Source: Lachnospiraceae bacterium (GTDB lineage: Bacteria > Bacillota > Clostridia > Lachnospirales > Lachnospiraceae). From it: a stretch of DNA of 35,772 bases. Both the position numbers and the translations under genes were made by a program. Positions 27,701-35,540 of the stretch are shown here, piece after piece. The notes under the pieces were generated by a model. That model did not search any database, had not been told where the DNA came from, and worked only from the letters and a program-made list of their open reading frames with translations. Within the stretch, counting starts at the first letter, position 1, and each line of letters starts with the position of its first letter. The stretch is from assembly GCA_024685635.1 (NCBI GenBank), contig JAIKVP010000313.1, forward strand, positions 1 through 35,772, given 5' to 3'.

Positions 27701-28027
27701 CGAAGCAAGATTAAAGTCGATACTGCTCTTAGCGGAAGAGAGGGTATTGAGCTTATTGAGGAGAATCATTATAACATAGTCTTTCTTGATCACATGATGC
27801 CTAAGATGGATGGTATTGAGACCTTAGAGGAATTAAAAGAGAGAAATATGATTCCTTCTGATACCGTTGTTGTTATGATGACTGCCAATGCAGTTGTCGG
27901 AGCTAAGGAGGAATACTTAAAGGCTGGATTTGAAGATTATTTATCAAAACCAGTTGATGTCAAGAAACTTGAAGAGATGCTTGCTAAGTATATTCCAGAT
28001 GACTTAGTTGAGTATAAAGAGACTTGA
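24713..28027 (+). CDS. Hybrid histidine kinase with two tandem Cache-TM-HisKA modules
   Basis: A membrane sensor kinase of 1104 residues. Order: TM1 (7-28), an extracellular Cache-like domain (30-275), TM2 (280-297), a degenerate HisKA-like helix (310-370), a charged linker, TM3 (398-421), a second Cache-like domain (425-665, with the dCache pattern ERQWYIDTINS and GNFGIDFYLDKL), TM4 (667-694), then a full HisKA with His727 in QMSHEIRTPINAV, an HATPase (NILTNAVKY, DTGIGI, GTGLGIS) and a receiver with phospho-acceptor Asp1026 in VFLDHMMPKMDG. In the first HisKA-like helix the sequence is RMSSELKIPMNFIL, with Ser320 where the second has His727. The first half so looks like a duplicate of Cache-TM-HisKA that lost phosphotransfer. 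Cache domains bind small molecules such as amino acids; an amino-acid transporter lies just downstream. Confidence 0.9.
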   Translation: MKKLNYGILVVLVTVIVAILVMNATMYYQLTKEQTESLGREQLEMISSELQTTLKDAEILLWRVASGAESLKKENANNRELAAYLKNWKDHPGNDSCINVYAAGTNWDIIPDFVKPEGFVASDRVWFKGAKEAGVGEVYITAPYIDAATNDMCFSISLLLEDEDTIVGLDFNLTAVQKTLEDISKLSGGDALIISSSGIIVGYKDDEVIGKSLADKLPQYNSIFKEILSANEDSMTFETKIAGKKCNVFCSSANGEWYLISSVSNNILYKDSYIQLFRNSLISFIVVIIIIILYVISKRNQIKAEEALKVKEEFLSRMSSELKIPMNFILTHSDYDALDNSDDPKEYMNRLRETAYNLDSKISNLLSYTVIVNAEEKEEKEKADKKPKKTEFRSRHNSVIIGGVLAILCVTMLISITISTNVISKWGNTRMKKEVENYVNEVDTWIVEQKSILDMFVSSISANPDILTDYEGAVKWLDDITKQYEDISVTYMTNPEFEHTVIMNNGWEPDDDWKVEERQWYIDTINSTEKDGFSISAPYFDEQTGYYCVTLSERVYDAHGNFMGNFGIDFYLDKLTKILNESYTDQGYAFLVDMNGQIINHPYDKFELSVESGASVKDAGYQKVVDSDKTVVIKDYDGKRKAAYANKENNSNFSVICIKNWDVIYGSIILYNLLFIALFGVCITAILYLIRTLMNWQNKANDTLKEAALEAERAGRAKSQFLAQMSHEIRTPINAVLGMNEMIMRENEQETINVYAENIQNAGRTLLALINSILDFSKIEDGKMEIVPVNYDTASLINDLVNMIQARADKKGLKFKTEISKDLPKTMYGDDVRIRQVITNILTNAVKYTEKGSVTLKIDIASKTEDTVVLNVEVKDTGIGIREEDLDKLFISFQRLDMEKNRSIEGTGLGISIVNKLLKMMDSELKVDSVYGEGSNFHFEIAQKVIDAEEIGKYEDRLKDSKVSAKSTRYVYAPNAKVLFIDDNNMNLMVAKGLLRRSKIKVDTALSGREGIELIEENHYNIVFLDHMMPKMDGIETLEELKERNMIPSDTVVVMMTANAVVGAKEEYLKAGFEDYLSKPVDVKKLEEMLAKYIPDDLVEYKET

Positions 28028-28043
28028 AAATCAATCCAAAAGT

Positions 28044-28072
28044 TTGACTAACTACGCATTTATTGGTATTAT
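28044..28072 (+). promoter_or_regulatory. Promoter of the amino-acid ABC transporter operon
   Basis: TTGACT (28044-28049), a 17-base spacer and TATTAT (28067-28072). It shows that the transporter can be transcribed apart from the kinase, and that the binding protein starts at ATG 28108 and not in the promoter. Confidence 0.7.
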
Positions 28073-28107
28073 TAGTTGTATTTTGTCTACAATTTAGGAG
28101 GTATACT

Positions 28108-28923
28108 ATGAAAAAGTTTTTATCTATCGTTATGATAATGGTTATGGCTATGTCATTAGCTGCTTGCGGTAATAGCGCTAAGACAAGTACTACTAGCAAC
28201 AAGGAATCTTCAGTTGATGATCTTAAGTCAGTTAAGGATAAGGGCAAGCTTGTTGTTGGAATTACTGATTTTGAGCCTATGGATTATAAGGATGAGTCAG
28301 GAAAATGGATAGGCTTTGACGCAGATATGGCAGTTAAGTTTGCTGAAAGTCTTGGAGTAGAGGTTGAATTTGTAGAGATAGAGTGGGATAATAAGGCATT
28401 AGAGCTTGAGGCAGGAAGCATTGACTGTGTATGGAATGGTATGACTTTAACTGATGAAGTTACTTCTGCTATGAGTTGTTCTAATGCATATTGTAACAAT
28501 GCACAGATAGTTATTCTTCCAAAAGATAAGGTTGATTCATATCCTGATGTTGAGAGTATGAAAGCGCTCAATTTTGCTGTTGAGGCAGGTAGTGCTGGTG
28601 AAGCTCAAGCTAAGGAAAATGGATTTAACTATACAGCAGTTAACAACCAGGCTAGTGCTCTTATGGAGGTTTCTGCAGGTACATCTGATGCTGCGATTAT
28701 TGATTCGCTTATGGCAGCAGCTATGGTAGGAGAGGGAACAAGTTATGAGAATCTTACATACACTATTGGACTAAATAGCGAGGAGTACGGTGTAGGTTTC
28801 AGAAAGGGTTCTAATTTAACAGAAGAATTAAACAAGTTCTTTAAGACCTGCTATGATGATGGAAGCATGAAGGAAGTTGCTAGTAAGTATGGTGTTCAGG
28901 CCGCATTAGCTGAGCAGCAGTAA
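28108..28923 (+). CDS. Amino-acid ABC transporter, substrate-binding lipoprotein
   Basis: A family 3 extracellular solute-binding protein, 271 residues. A signal peptide with lipobox LAAC (Cys20) anchors it to the outside of the membrane. After a serine/threonine linker the mature domain starts VKDKGKLVVGITDFEPMDYKD and has GFDADMAVKFAESLGVEVEFV, typical of polar amino-acid binders. The ligand is not certain. ATG 28108 has TTAGGAGGT upstream; a longer frame from 28063 would start inside the promoter. First gene of a three-gene importer. Confidence 0.93.
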   Translation: MKKFLSIVMIMVMAMSLAACGNSAKTSTTSNKESSVDDLKSVKDKGKLVVGITDFEPMDYKDESGKWIGFDADMAVKFAESLGVEVEFVEIEWDNKALELEAGSIDCVWNGMTLTDEVTSAMSCSNAYCNNAQIVILPKDKVDSYPDVESMKALNFAVEAGSAGEAQAKENGFNYTAVNNQASALMEVSAGTSDAAIIDSLMAAAMVGEGTSYENLTYTIGLNSEEYGVGFRKGSNLTEELNKFFKTCYDDGSMKEVASKYGVQAALAEQQ

Positions 28924-28935
28924 GAAAGGTTTAGA

Positions 28936-29622
28936 ATGGATACATTTGTTGAACAGTTTCCGGTAGTAATTAATGCTCTTAATATCGGATTTTTACAAAC
29001 GTTAAAACTGTTTTTTGTTACGCTTATTGGCGCATTGCCTTTAGGACTTATTATTTCTTTTGGTAGTAAGTCAAAGTTTGTACCACTTAAGCTTCTAGTA
29101 AGATTTATCATTTGGGTAGTTCGTGGAACTCCGCTGATGATACAACTATTGATTATTTATTATTTTCCGGGATTGGTTTTTCACAATAATGTCTGGGGAA
29201 GTAATGAAACAGGAAGATTTATTGCAACAGCGATAGCATTTATTATTAACTATTCATGCTATTTTTCAGAGATATTTAGAGGTGGGATTAATGGTATTCC
29301 AGTAGGCCAGGATGAAGCAGGTCTTGTGCTTGGTATGACCAAGAAAGAGATATTCTTTAAGGTCAAACTTTTGCAAATGATAAAGCGTATTCTGCCACCT
29401 ATTTCTAATGAGATATTAACTCTTGTTAAGGATACTTCTTTAGCAAGAATTATTGCTTTGCAGGAGGTCATTTGGGCAGGACAGGCATTTATGAAGGGAT
29501 CACAAGGGATTTCTGGTGAGATTTGGCCATTGTTCTTTACGGCGATTTATTATTTGATATTTAACGGAATATTGACTGTTATCCTTGGCAAGTTAGAACA
29601 AAAACTTGAGTATTTTAAGTAA
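28936..29622 (+). CDS. Amino-acid ABC transporter, permease
   Basis: A HisM/GlnP-family permease of 228 residues with about five membrane segments. VRGTPLMIQLLIIYY and the EAA coupling loop near GINGIPVGQDEAGLVLGMTK are diagnostic; the loop contacts the ATPase. As there is only one permease gene, it most likely acts as a homodimer. It follows the binding-protein gene by 12 bases. Confidence 0.93.
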   Translation: MDTFVEQFPVVINALNIGFLQTLKLFFVTLIGALPLGLIISFGSKSKFVPLKLLVRFIIWVVRGTPLMIQLLIIYYFPGLVFHNNVWGSNETGRFIATAIAFIINYSCYFSEIFRGGINGIPVGQDEAGLVLGMTKKEIFFKVKLLQMIKRILPPISNEILTLVKDTSLARIIALQEVIWAGQAFMKGSQGISGEIWPLFFTAIYYLIFNGILTVILGKLEQKLEYFK

Positions 29623-29635
29623 ATAGGAGGATTGT

Positions 29636-30418
29636 ATGAGTATATTAGATGTATCACATATCAGTAAGTCCTTCGGCAATACTGAGGTGCTTAAGGATAT
29701 ATGTTTTAGTTTAGAGGAGAGTGAAGTACTCTCAATTATTGGATCTTCTGGCAGCGGTAAGACAACGCTTTTAAGGTGTCTTAATTTTTTAGAGACTCCT
29801 GATAGTGGAACTATAACAGTTAAATCAAATAAGATATTTGATGCTGAAGATCTTGATTATTTAACTGATGCCAACAAAAGAAAGAATCGTCTTCATTTTG
29901 GACTTGTCTTTCAGTCATTTAACCTTTTTCCACAGTATACAGCCTTAGAAAATGTTACGCTTGCTAAGGAACTTGCTGCTAAGAGAGAGGACAATTTTAA
30001 GGAAAATAAAAAGGCAATACTAGAGTCTATTAAACAAGAGGGCCTAGACCTTTTAGCGCAGATGGGCTTGTCTGACAGAAAGGATAATTATCCACATCAG
30101 CTTTCTGGTGGCCAGTGTCAGAGAGTGGCAATAGCAAGAGCTCTTGCATTAAAGCCTGATATCTTATGTTTTGATGAACCGACGTCGGCTCTTGATCCTG
30201 AACTTACAGGAGAAGTCCTAAAGGTTATAAAAGAGCTTGCCGAGACGAAAATGACAATGATTATCGTTACGCATGAGATGTCATTTGCAAAGGAAGTATC
30301 AGATAAGGTTATATTTATGGATGACGGCTACGTGCTAGAGTCTGGAACACCTGACGAGGTCTTTAACCATCCTAAAGAAGATAGAACCATTCAATTCTTA
30401 TCAAGTTTTAATAAGTAA
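29636..30418 (+). CDS. Amino-acid ABC transporter, ATP-binding protein
   Basis: The 260-residue GlnQ-type ATPase. Walker [10 protein letters not shown] (near residue 37), Q-loop [10 protein letters not shown], signature [15 protein letters not shown], Walker [15 protein letters not shown] and the switch histidine in [10 protein letters not shown] are all intact. An insert of roughly 20 charged residues precedes the signature motif ([20 protein letters not shown]). ATAGGAGG precedes ATG 29636. Last gene of the operon, followed by a terminator. Confidence 0.95.
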   Translation: MSILDVSHISKSFGNTEVLKDICFSLEESEVLSIIGSSGSGKTTLLRCLNFLETPDSGTITVKSNKIFDAEDLDYLTDANKRKNRLHFGLVFQSFNLFPQYTALENVTLAKELAAKREDNFKENKKAILESIKQEGLDLLAQMGLSDRKDNYPHQLSGGQCQRVAIARALALKPDILCFDEPTSALDPELTGEVLKVIKELAETKMTMIIVTHEMSFAKEVSDKVIFMDDGYVLESGTPDEVFNHPKEDRTIQFLSSFNK

Positions 30419-30425
30419 TTATGTT

Positions 30426-30473
30426 AACACAATAGCGCTTATTTACTAGCGTTATTGTGTTATTTTTGTTTTT
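30426..30473 (+). terminator. Intrinsic terminator of the amino-acid transporter operon
   Basis: AACACAATAGCGCT (30426-30439) pairs with AGCGTTATTGTGTT (30448-30461), 14 bp with one G-T wobble and an eight-base loop, followed by ATTTTTGTTTTT. Confidence 0.9.
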
Positions 30474-30483
30474 ATGATAAAAT
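30455..30483 (+). promoter_or_regulatory. Possible promoter of the HD-GYP sensor, overlapping the terminator
   Basis: TTGTGT (30455-30460), a 17-base spacer and TAAAAT (30478-30483), about 60 bases before ATG 30543. The -35 lies in the right arm of the preceding terminator. The -35 is weak, so this is tentative. Confidence 0.42.
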
Positions 30484-30542
30484 AATTAGTTGTAAATAAT
30501 GTTTTTGGTTGGTGTTCTATAAGGGATAAAGGTGATCTTTTA

Positions 30543-33500
30543 ATGAAGAAAAGTGACATAAGGGTCGTTTTATATATATTTTTTTCAGTTGCTATTAATA
30601 TATTTGGAGGTAAGATAGCTACTGCACTTAATTTGCCTATATGGGGAGATACATTTGGAACTATTTTTTCTGCTTATGTATTTGGACCTTTTGTTGGCGC
30701 CTTAGTAGGTATGACTACTAATATTATATTTGCTATGCTAGGATCTGCTCCTATTGCATATATGATAGTGAGCGTTTTTATTGGTGTTATAGTGGGCTTT
30801 GCTGCTAGGAAAGGGATGTTTGATTCGTTATATGGCACTATATCAGTAAGCGTAGTTATAACATTTGGATCACTTTTAGTGGCTGTTCCTTTGGATTTTA
30901 TATTATATAAAGGAATGACAGGTAATATCTGGGGGAATGGAGTTATCGGCTTTTTGGCTGAGCGTGGAGTTTCTAAGTTTTTAAGAGTTATCATCGGACA
31001 GTTTTATATCGAATTTATAGATAAGGTTGGAGTATTAATTCTTATGTTTGTTCTTATTAAATTAAGAAGGGGCAGGCTTGAATACTCCAAGGCTAATCTT
31101 AACGGATTTAGTATAAAGAATATAATTAAGAAGCGTTTTAAGAAGGATGTTGCTAGCGTTCTCATTATTATGCTTAGTTTGGCTAACCTTTTGCCAGCAT
31201 TTTCTAATAATATAATTTCTGCCAATGCTATAGATAGCACTACTAATACTTATATTTCTACTATTTATGGCAGTAACAATGGTCTTCCTTGTGGAGAGGC
31301 TAACGATGTAGTCCAGACCAATGACGGAGTTTTGTGGGTAGGTACTTACGCAGGTCTTTATAGATACACAGGAACAGAGTTCAGACTTATGAGTGAGTAT
31401 GACACAGTAAGAAATGTCAACTGCTTATATAAGGATGAGGACGGACGTCTATTTATAGGAACTAACGATAATGGAGTTTCTGTCAATGTCAATGAGAATA
31501 TTATAGACACCCTTGATGTTGAGGGTGGACTTTCATCTAATTCAATCAGAAGTATTATAAGAGGCGAGGATGGTTACTACTATATAGGAACATCTCTAGG
31601 CCTTGATATCGTGACGCTGAATGCTGGATTTAATTACGTAAAGACAATATCTAGCATCAAATACGCATGTAGCGCTACTATTAATTCCGAAGGCTATATC
31701 TCTGTTGTAGATACCGATGGAAGGGTATTTGTCTTAAGGGATGGCGAGATTGTAGCCAGTACAAAGTCGGATGATAATACCGATATCTATACATGTACTA
31801 CCTTTATAGATGATGTCTTATATGTCGGTACTGCGAAGAATCATGTCATAACTTATACATTTGATGGCGATAAGCTTCATATGCACAGCAGATATACCTG
31901 TAAGGAAATGAAGAATATTAACAGGTTATATCAGGTGGGCGATAACGTTTATGTCTGCAGTGATTCAGGTATCGGATATCTTAATAAGTCTAAGAGATAC
32001 ATTCATGTTAATACTGGTGAATTTAATAACTCAGTTGACAATATGATGGTTGATTATCAGGGCAATATGTGGTTTACATCATCAAGACTAGGACTTCTAA
32101 AAATGTCAGAGTCATCATTTATGGATGTATATAGAACAGCGGGTATGGATGATTCTGTTGTTAATTCAACACTTGAGTGGAATGGCACATTGTATTCAGG
32201 AACGGATACAGGCCTAGAGGCTATAAGTGCTGACAGAAAATCTCAGATTCACAATTTTATAACAGATGGTTTAGAGGGAGTGCGTATAAGGTGCTTAACT
32301 ACTGATAAGCAGAATAATATGTGGATATGTACATATGGTAGTGGAGTTATTTGTGTTGATAAGGATTTGAATTATACGACTTTCGATAATTCCAACCCTA
32401 TGATGGGTAGCTGGACTCGAGTTGTCAGATGCTTAGAAGATGGAACTATAGTTGTTGGAAGTGAAGAGGGAGTCTCATTTATCAAGAATGAAACGGTCAC
32501 AAAATGTGTAACTGCAGAGGGTGCCTTAACTAATACTATGATTCTTTCTATAGAGCAGTTATCTGATGGTAGAATTCTATGCGGAACTGATGGAGATGGA
32601 ATAGTTGTACTAGAATCAGATGGTTCTTTTGTAAAGAGAATTACAAGAGAGAACGGTTTGAGCTCTGGAGTAATTTTAAGAACTATTGAAGATAGTCATG
32701 AATCAGGTGTTTTTATCGTGGCAAGTAATGGCCTTAGTTATATGGATAGTGCTTATGACATAAGAGAACTTGATAATTTCCCTTATTACAATAACTATGA
32801 TGCGCTAGCTATTGCTGATGGTGAGCTGTGTATACTTTCAAGTTCAGGTGTTTTTATCGTAGATGAGTCTAAGTTGATTGCAGGCTCGACATTGACTGAG
32901 GAGATTCTTTTAGATGTCAAGAAGGGTCTTAATGGGCCTTTGATTGCGAATTCATGGAATTATATTGACAATTATGGCAAGCTTTATCTTTCGTGTGAAG
33001 ATGGTATTTATATGCTTGATACAACCAGCTATGACACTGTTAAGAAGTCTTATCGTATGAGACTTTCGGATATAAAGGTAGACAATAAAGATGTCTATAT
33101 TGAGAGAGGCGAAGACATAATTATTGACAGTGATTCTAAGAAACTTACACTCTATCCAGAGGTAATTAATTATTCGTTGGAGAATCCATATATCAGCTAC
33201 TATCTTGAGGGTGTTGATGAGGAACCGACTGTATGCAGACTTAGTGATTTTTCGTCCGTGTCTTATTCTAACATTTCCTCGGGTTCGTATAGATTCTATA
33301 TTTCAATACTTGATAGTAATACTGATAAGGTTATAGAGAGTAATTCATTTTCAATTATCAAAGAAGCGCATATATATAATCATGGCTATTTTATGATTTA
33401 TTTTATAATTGTTGCAGCTTTAGCAATTACCTGGCTGACATGGTTTATTGCACGTATTCGTCTTCAGAGAACACTTGCAATTCAAAAGATTCATATTGAG

Positions 33501-34196
33501 ATGGCTGAGAAGCAGTTGCAGATGGGTAACCAGACAATTCTCGCTATCGCTAAGGCGGTCGATGCTAAGGATGTCAATACAAGTCAGCATTCTAGGCGTG
33601 TTTCTGAGTATTCCGTTATGATTGCTAAGAGACTTGGCATGAGTGATGAGGAATGCGATAACATCAGAAAATCAGCCCTTTTACATGATATTGGTAAGAT
33701 AGGAATTCCGGATAGAATTCTTAATAAGCCTGACAGACTTACAGATGACGAGTATGCAATTATGAAGTCGCATGTTACTAGAGGTGCAGAGATTCTTAGA
33801 GAGTTTACTTTGGTTGATCATATTATCGAGGGTGCTTTATATCACCACGAGAAATATGATGGAACTGGTTATGCGAGTGGCTTGAAGGGTAAGGAGATAC
33901 CTCTGTATGGCCGTATCATTGGCGTGGCTGATGCATTTGACGCAATGACAGCTAATCGTATATACAGAAAGAAACTTGATTTTGACTTTGTTATTAATGA
34001 GTTAAAGAGGTGCAGGGGTACTCAGTTTGATCCTGAGATATTAGATGTTTTCCTAGAGCTTATAGAAGATGGCACGGTTGATGTTGAGGAGCTTTATCAT
34101 AGGAGTGTTACTGGTAATATTATAGTTGAGAATCCGGCGACGCCTAACGAGCACGTGATTGACATTATACCAAATGATAGCGAAGAGGAGGGCTGA
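30543..34196 (+). CDS. Membrane sensor: ECF-S-like domain, beta-propellers, Y_Y_Y and HD-GYP output
   Basis: A 1217-residue fusion. Residues 1-175 form about six membrane helices resembling an ECF-transporter substrate-binding (S) component (LPIWGDTFGTIFSAYVFGPFVG region). After a basic linker a further TM (203-222) leads outside. Residues about 240-830 hold at least twelve propeller repeats of the two-component-regulator type (LWVGTYAGLYRY, LFIGTNDNG, YYIGTSLGL, ILCGTDGDGIVVL), enough for two seven-bladed propellers. A Y_Y_Y-like domain (about 838-935) and TM (948-970) follow, then an HD-GYP domain (about 997-1180). HD-GYP proteins hydrolyse cyclic-di-GMP; His1048-Asp1049 and HHEKYDGTGY are present, but the GYP motif is GYA (Ala1111). 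The outside layout copies the HTCS sensors of Bacteroides, which sense glycan fragments, with the kinase replaced by a phosphodiesterase. AAAGGTGA precedes ATG 30543. The ligand is unknown. Confidence 0.85.
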   Translation: MKKSDIRVVLYIFFSVAINIFGGKIATALNLPIWGDTFGTIFSAYVFGPFVGALVGMTTNIIFAMLGSAPIAYMIVSVFIGVIVGFAARKGMFDSLYGTISVSVVITFGSLLVAVPLDFILYKGMTGNIWGNGVIGFLAERGVSKFLRVIIGQFYIEFIDKVGVLILMFVLIKLRRGRLEYSKANLNGFSIKNIIKKRFKKDVASVLIIMLSLANLLPAFSNNIISANAIDSTTNTYISTIYGSNNGLPCGEANDVVQTNDGVLWVGTYAGLYRYTGTEFRLMSEYDTVRNVNCLYKDEDGRLFIGTNDNGVSVNVNENIIDTLDVEGGLSSNSIRSIIRGEDGYYYIGTSLGLDIVTLNAGFNYVKTISSIKYACSATINSEGYISVVDTDGRVFVLRDGEIVASTKSDDNTDIYTCTTFIDDVLYVGTAKNHVITYTFDGDKLHMHSRYTCKEMKNINRLYQVGDNVYVCSDSGIGYLNKSKRYIHVNTGEFNNSVDNMMVDYQGNMWFTSSRLGLLKMSESSFMDVYRTAGMDDSVVNSTLEWNGTLYSGTDTGLEAISADRKSQIHNFITDGLEGVRIRCLTTDKQNNMWICTYGSGVICVDKDLNYTTFDNSNPMMGSWTRVVRCLEDGTIVVGSEEGVSFIKNETVTKCVTAEGALTNTMILSIEQLSDGRILCGTDGDGIVVLESDGSFVKRITRENGLSSGVILRTIEDSHESGVFIVASNGLSYMDSAYDIRELDNFPYYNNYDALAIADGELCILSSSGVFIVDESKLIAGSTLTEEILLDVKKGLNGPLIANSWNYIDNYGKLYLSCEDGIYMLDTTSYDTVKKSYRMRLSDIKVDNKDVYIERGEDIIIDSDSKKLTLYPEVINYSLENPYISYYLEGVDEEPTVCRLSDFSSVSYSNISSGSYRFYISILDSNTDKVIESNSFSIIKEAHIYNHGYFMIYFIIVAALAITWLTWFIARIRLQRTLAIQKIHIEMAEKQLQMGNQTILAIAKAVDAKDVNTSQHSRRVSEYSVMIAKRLGMSDEECDNIRKSALLHDIGKIGIPDRILNKPDRLTDDEYAIMKSHVTRGAEILREFTLVDHIIEGALYHHEKYDGTGYASGLKGKEIPLYGRIIGVADAFDAMTANRIYRKKLDFDFVINELKRCRGTQFDPEILDVFLELIEDGTVDVEELYHRSVTGNIIVENPATPNEHVIDIIPNDSEEEG

Positions 34197-34200
34197 TGAT

Positions 34201-35400
34201 ATGAAGAGAGAGTTAGTAGTTTCAATTTGTACAGTCCTTGTTATAATTCTTTTTAGTGCATTAATTATATATATGGTGGAACCTAAAGTGGGCTCTAAAG
34301 AAGTTGTTAAGGTTGGCTTTATTTATAATGGTGATGAGAGTGTAGCTTATTCAAATAATTTTGCTGTTGCTAGAAATCAGGTAAAAAAGGAATACGGTAA
34401 GGGTATTAAGATATATGAAGTTAAGAATGTTAGTGAAGATAAGATTACTGATGCATTAAAAGAATTAACTGATGATGAGTGTGATATTATTTTTTCTAAC
34501 AGTTTTGAGTTTGGTGATGAGGTTAAGGAATATGCTAAAGAGCATAAAGATATTGAGTTTTGCCAGGCTACATGTAGCAATGCTAATCAAGAGCCAGTTG
34601 TAAAGAATTACCATACTTTTATGGGTGAGATTTATGAGGGCAGGTATGTTTCTGGCGTTGTTGCTGGAATTAAGATTAAGGATATGATTAGCAAGGGTGA
34701 GCTTGATTTAGATGATACGGTTGTTGGCTGTGTTGCTTCATTTCCTTGTGCAGAGGTTGTATCTGGTTATACAGCATTTTTGATGGGCGTAAGATCTGTT
34801 GAGCCGACTGCAGTATTGAAGGTTGTTTATGCTAATACATGGAGTGACTATAGCACAGAGTATGAATGTGCTAAAAAGCTTATTGATGCTGGCTGCGTGG
34901 TTATATGTCAGCATACAGATACCATAGGACCTGCAGTTGCCTGTGAGGAGACTGATGGCAAAAACGTCGTTTATCATATTGGTTACAATGAGACTATGAT
35001 TAATATTGCTCCTACGACTTCATTGGTAAGTTGTAGAATTGACTGGGAGCCATATATCAGCGGCGCGATTGGTGCTGTAATTGATGGAAAATCAATTGAG
35101 AAGGCTGTAAAGGGTAATGTTCATGGCAATGACATCGGCGCTGGCTTTGACCAGGGCTGGGTTGAGATGAAGGAGATTAACGATTTGCTTCTGCCATCAG
35201 ATACCAATGAGACGATTACTAAGCTTATTCAAAAGTTTAAGAAGGGTGATGTGCATGTCTTTGTTGGTAACTATGAGGGCGTAAGTGTTGATGACCCTAA
35301 TGATACGATTAATTTAGATATGGAGTATATTGAGAATGAGAAGTCTTCGGCGCCTAGCTTTGATTATGTGCTCAAGGATGTTGTTGAGATTATAGAGTAG
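34201..35400 (+). CDS. BMP-family (purine/nucleoside-type) substrate-binding protein, membrane-anchored
   Basis: A 399-residue protein with one N-terminal hydrophobic segment (5-24) and no lipobox, so probably tethered by an uncleaved helix. The rest matches the BMP/PnrA family of ABC-type binding proteins: MGEIYEGRYVSGVVAGIK, VASFPCAEVVSGYTAFLMGVRSVEP, ANTWSDYSTEYECAKKLIDAGC and QHTDTIGP. Characterised family members bind nucleosides or purines. No permease or ATPase of this transporter type is in the window; instead the gene begins four bases after the HD-GYP sensor, so the two are co-transcribed. It may present a ligand to that sensor. ATG 34201 has GAGGAGG upstream; a frame from 34159 overlaps the sensor gene and adds a hydrophilic segment before the anchor, so it is less likely. 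Confidence 0.87.
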   Translation: MKRELVVSICTVLVIILFSALIIYMVEPKVGSKEVVKVGFIYNGDESVAYSNNFAVARNQVKKEYGKGIKIYEVKNVSEDKITDALKELTDDECDIIFSNSFEFGDEVKEYAKEHKDIEFCQATCSNANQEPVVKNYHTFMGEIYEGRYVSGVVAGIKIKDMISKGELDLDDTVVGCVASFPCAEVVSGYTAFLMGVRSVEPTAVLKVVYANTWSDYSTEYECAKKLIDAGCVVICQHTDTIGPAVACEETDGKNVVYHIGYNETMINIAPTTSLVSCRIDWEPYISGAIGAVIDGKSIEKAVKGNVHGNDIGAGFDQGWVEMKEINDLLLPSDTNETITKLIQKFKKGDVHVFVGNYEGVSVDDPNDTINLDMEYIENEKSSAPSFDYVLKDVVEIIE

Positions 35401-35486
35401 ATGACGCGGATGAGATAGTTGAGGATGAGATGGTTGCGGATGCTTGTTAATGTTTTAGTGATTGGATTATATTTGCAGGCTGTGTT

Positions 35487-35524
35487 AACTCGCCAGGCTT
35501 AGGAAGCCTGGCGAGTTTTTTTTT
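35487..35524 (+). terminator. Intrinsic terminator after the BMP gene
   Basis: A perfect 14-bp stem, AACTCGCCAGGCTT (35487-35500) with AAGCCTGGCGAGTT (35504-35517), a three-base loop, then seven more T residues. The strongest terminator in the window; it closes the sensor-BMP unit. The spacer 35401-35486 holds no recognised gene. Confidence 0.95.
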
Positions 35525-35540
35525 GTGTTATGGGGCGTGG

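Noticed and set aside
28028..28107. Kinase and amino-acid transporter as one operon only
   Set aside because: A good promoter (TTGACT-17-TATTAT) lies between them, so separate transcription is likely. No terminator was found either, so some read-through cannot be excluded.
30543..34196. Classical hybrid two-component (HTCS) histidine kinase
   Set aside because: The propeller and Y_Y_Y parts fit, but no HisKA, HATPase or receiver motifs follow; the output is clearly HD-GYP.
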